Source of the DNA: Leuctra nigra
Taxonomy: Eukaryota > Arthropoda > Insecta > Plecoptera > Leuctridae
Length of the DNA: 64,000 nucleotides
Direction: 5' to 3'
Assembly (NCBI GenBank): GCA_934045905.1
Contig: OW203763.1
Location: 47,547,494 to 47,611,493, forward strand
In this document: one piece after another, positions 63,511-64,000 of the stretch
Layout of the letters: each line of letters starts with the position of its first letter
Position numbering within the stretch: the stretch's first letter is position 1
Position numbers and translations under genes: made by a program
Notes under the pieces: generated by a model
The model's input: the letters and a program-made list of their open reading frames with translations, nothing else
What the model was told of the DNA's origin: nothing
The model's database searches: none

Positions 63511-64000
63511 TGGGCCAACTTGGTCTGTAAAACATGATATCACATTCGCTTGCATTCCACATTGAGCACTTGATCCGCGCTACCGGTATACTTTCACGCG
63601 TTAAAATCAAACTTGTCGCGAAATATCAACTACCTCTGTGAAATTCAAATATCTGGAGCATTGAGATCCTTTTTCATTCATTTCGACTGAAGATAGGAAA
63701 CATGAAGAACATGAAATAATAACATCGGGCACTCAGGGGGATGACCGATCAAGCGTGTCAAGCCAGGTATGTATTTCAGACAAACAAATGTATTCTAAAA
63801 ATATTAATTACTTAAAACATTGAAGAACACCTAGTAAAAGCCATTAAAATGGGTGGAAGAAATGATTTGAAATTGTAATCATGATTAGATAAAAGACAAA
63901 CTTAAGAGGGCTTGGTAGTGAGCGTGGCCTTGACGAGTTTTTTAATCGATTTTTATCAATATCTTTTTCCAGTGTAATTGTTAATTTTCGGGTTCTAAAC
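63511..64000. other. Non-coding end of window
   Basis: No exon with kinase motifs or any repeat recognised. Presumably the CaMKI upstream intron or 5' region. Confidence 0.4.

Overview
The window is insect nuclear DNA: AT-rich, with intron-containing genes (GT...AG junctions) and unusually dense in transposable elements. The predicted CaM kinase fragment looks strongly insect-like. The TE mix (hAT, Tc1/mariner-like, TWA-target MITEs, a Helitron, R2-like and CR1/Jockey-like non-LTR fragments, tRNA- and 5S-derived SINEs) would suit a large hemipteran-type genome, but I cannot fix the species.

Only two host genes are convincing, and they are tail-to-tail. (1) On the + strand, seven exons between 4448 and 22510 encode the last ~388 residues of serine palmitoyltransferase subunit 1 (SPTLC1-like), ending in a real stop. 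The first ~90 residues lie upstream or outside the window. The seven exons join in consistent reading phase. (2) On the - strand, seven exons from 58459 down to 36323 encode ~303 residues of calcium/calmodulin-dependent protein kinase I, from just before kinase subdomain V to the stop. The ATP-binding lobe exons lie beyond 58459, probably outside the window.

Layout: 1-2034 is a large foldback element carrying a decayed transposon ORF. 4.4-10.5 kb holds SPTLC1 exons 1-6, with an antisense R2-like retroelement and a foldback element in the introns. 10.5-22.3 kb is one 11.9-kb SPTLC1 intron that is almost pure nested transposons, including a hAT element containing a CR1-like retroelement that itself contains a tandem tRNA-SINE array. 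22.5-36.3 kb is intergenic, with a 2.4-kb foldback and an internally deleted non-LTR element. 36.3-58.5 kb is the CaMKI gene. Its introns contain a 6.9-kb multiply nested inverted-repeat element, a minisatellite made of copies of the gene's own 5' splice site, several hAT elements, a Helitron next to an exon, and GC-rich minisatellites. 58.5-64 kb has a 41-bp minisatellite and a 5S-rRNA-derived SINE split by a MITE.

The two genes are not functionally linked by anything visible here: one acts in sphingolipid synthesis at the ER, the other in cytosolic calcium signalling. The most interesting observations are the minisatellite that multiplies a CaMKI splice donor (about 48147-49417), the 40.5-47.4 kb nested foldback with CRE/ETS/YY1-like repeat blocks, and a MITE family whose terminal inverted repeats match within each copy but differ between copies.
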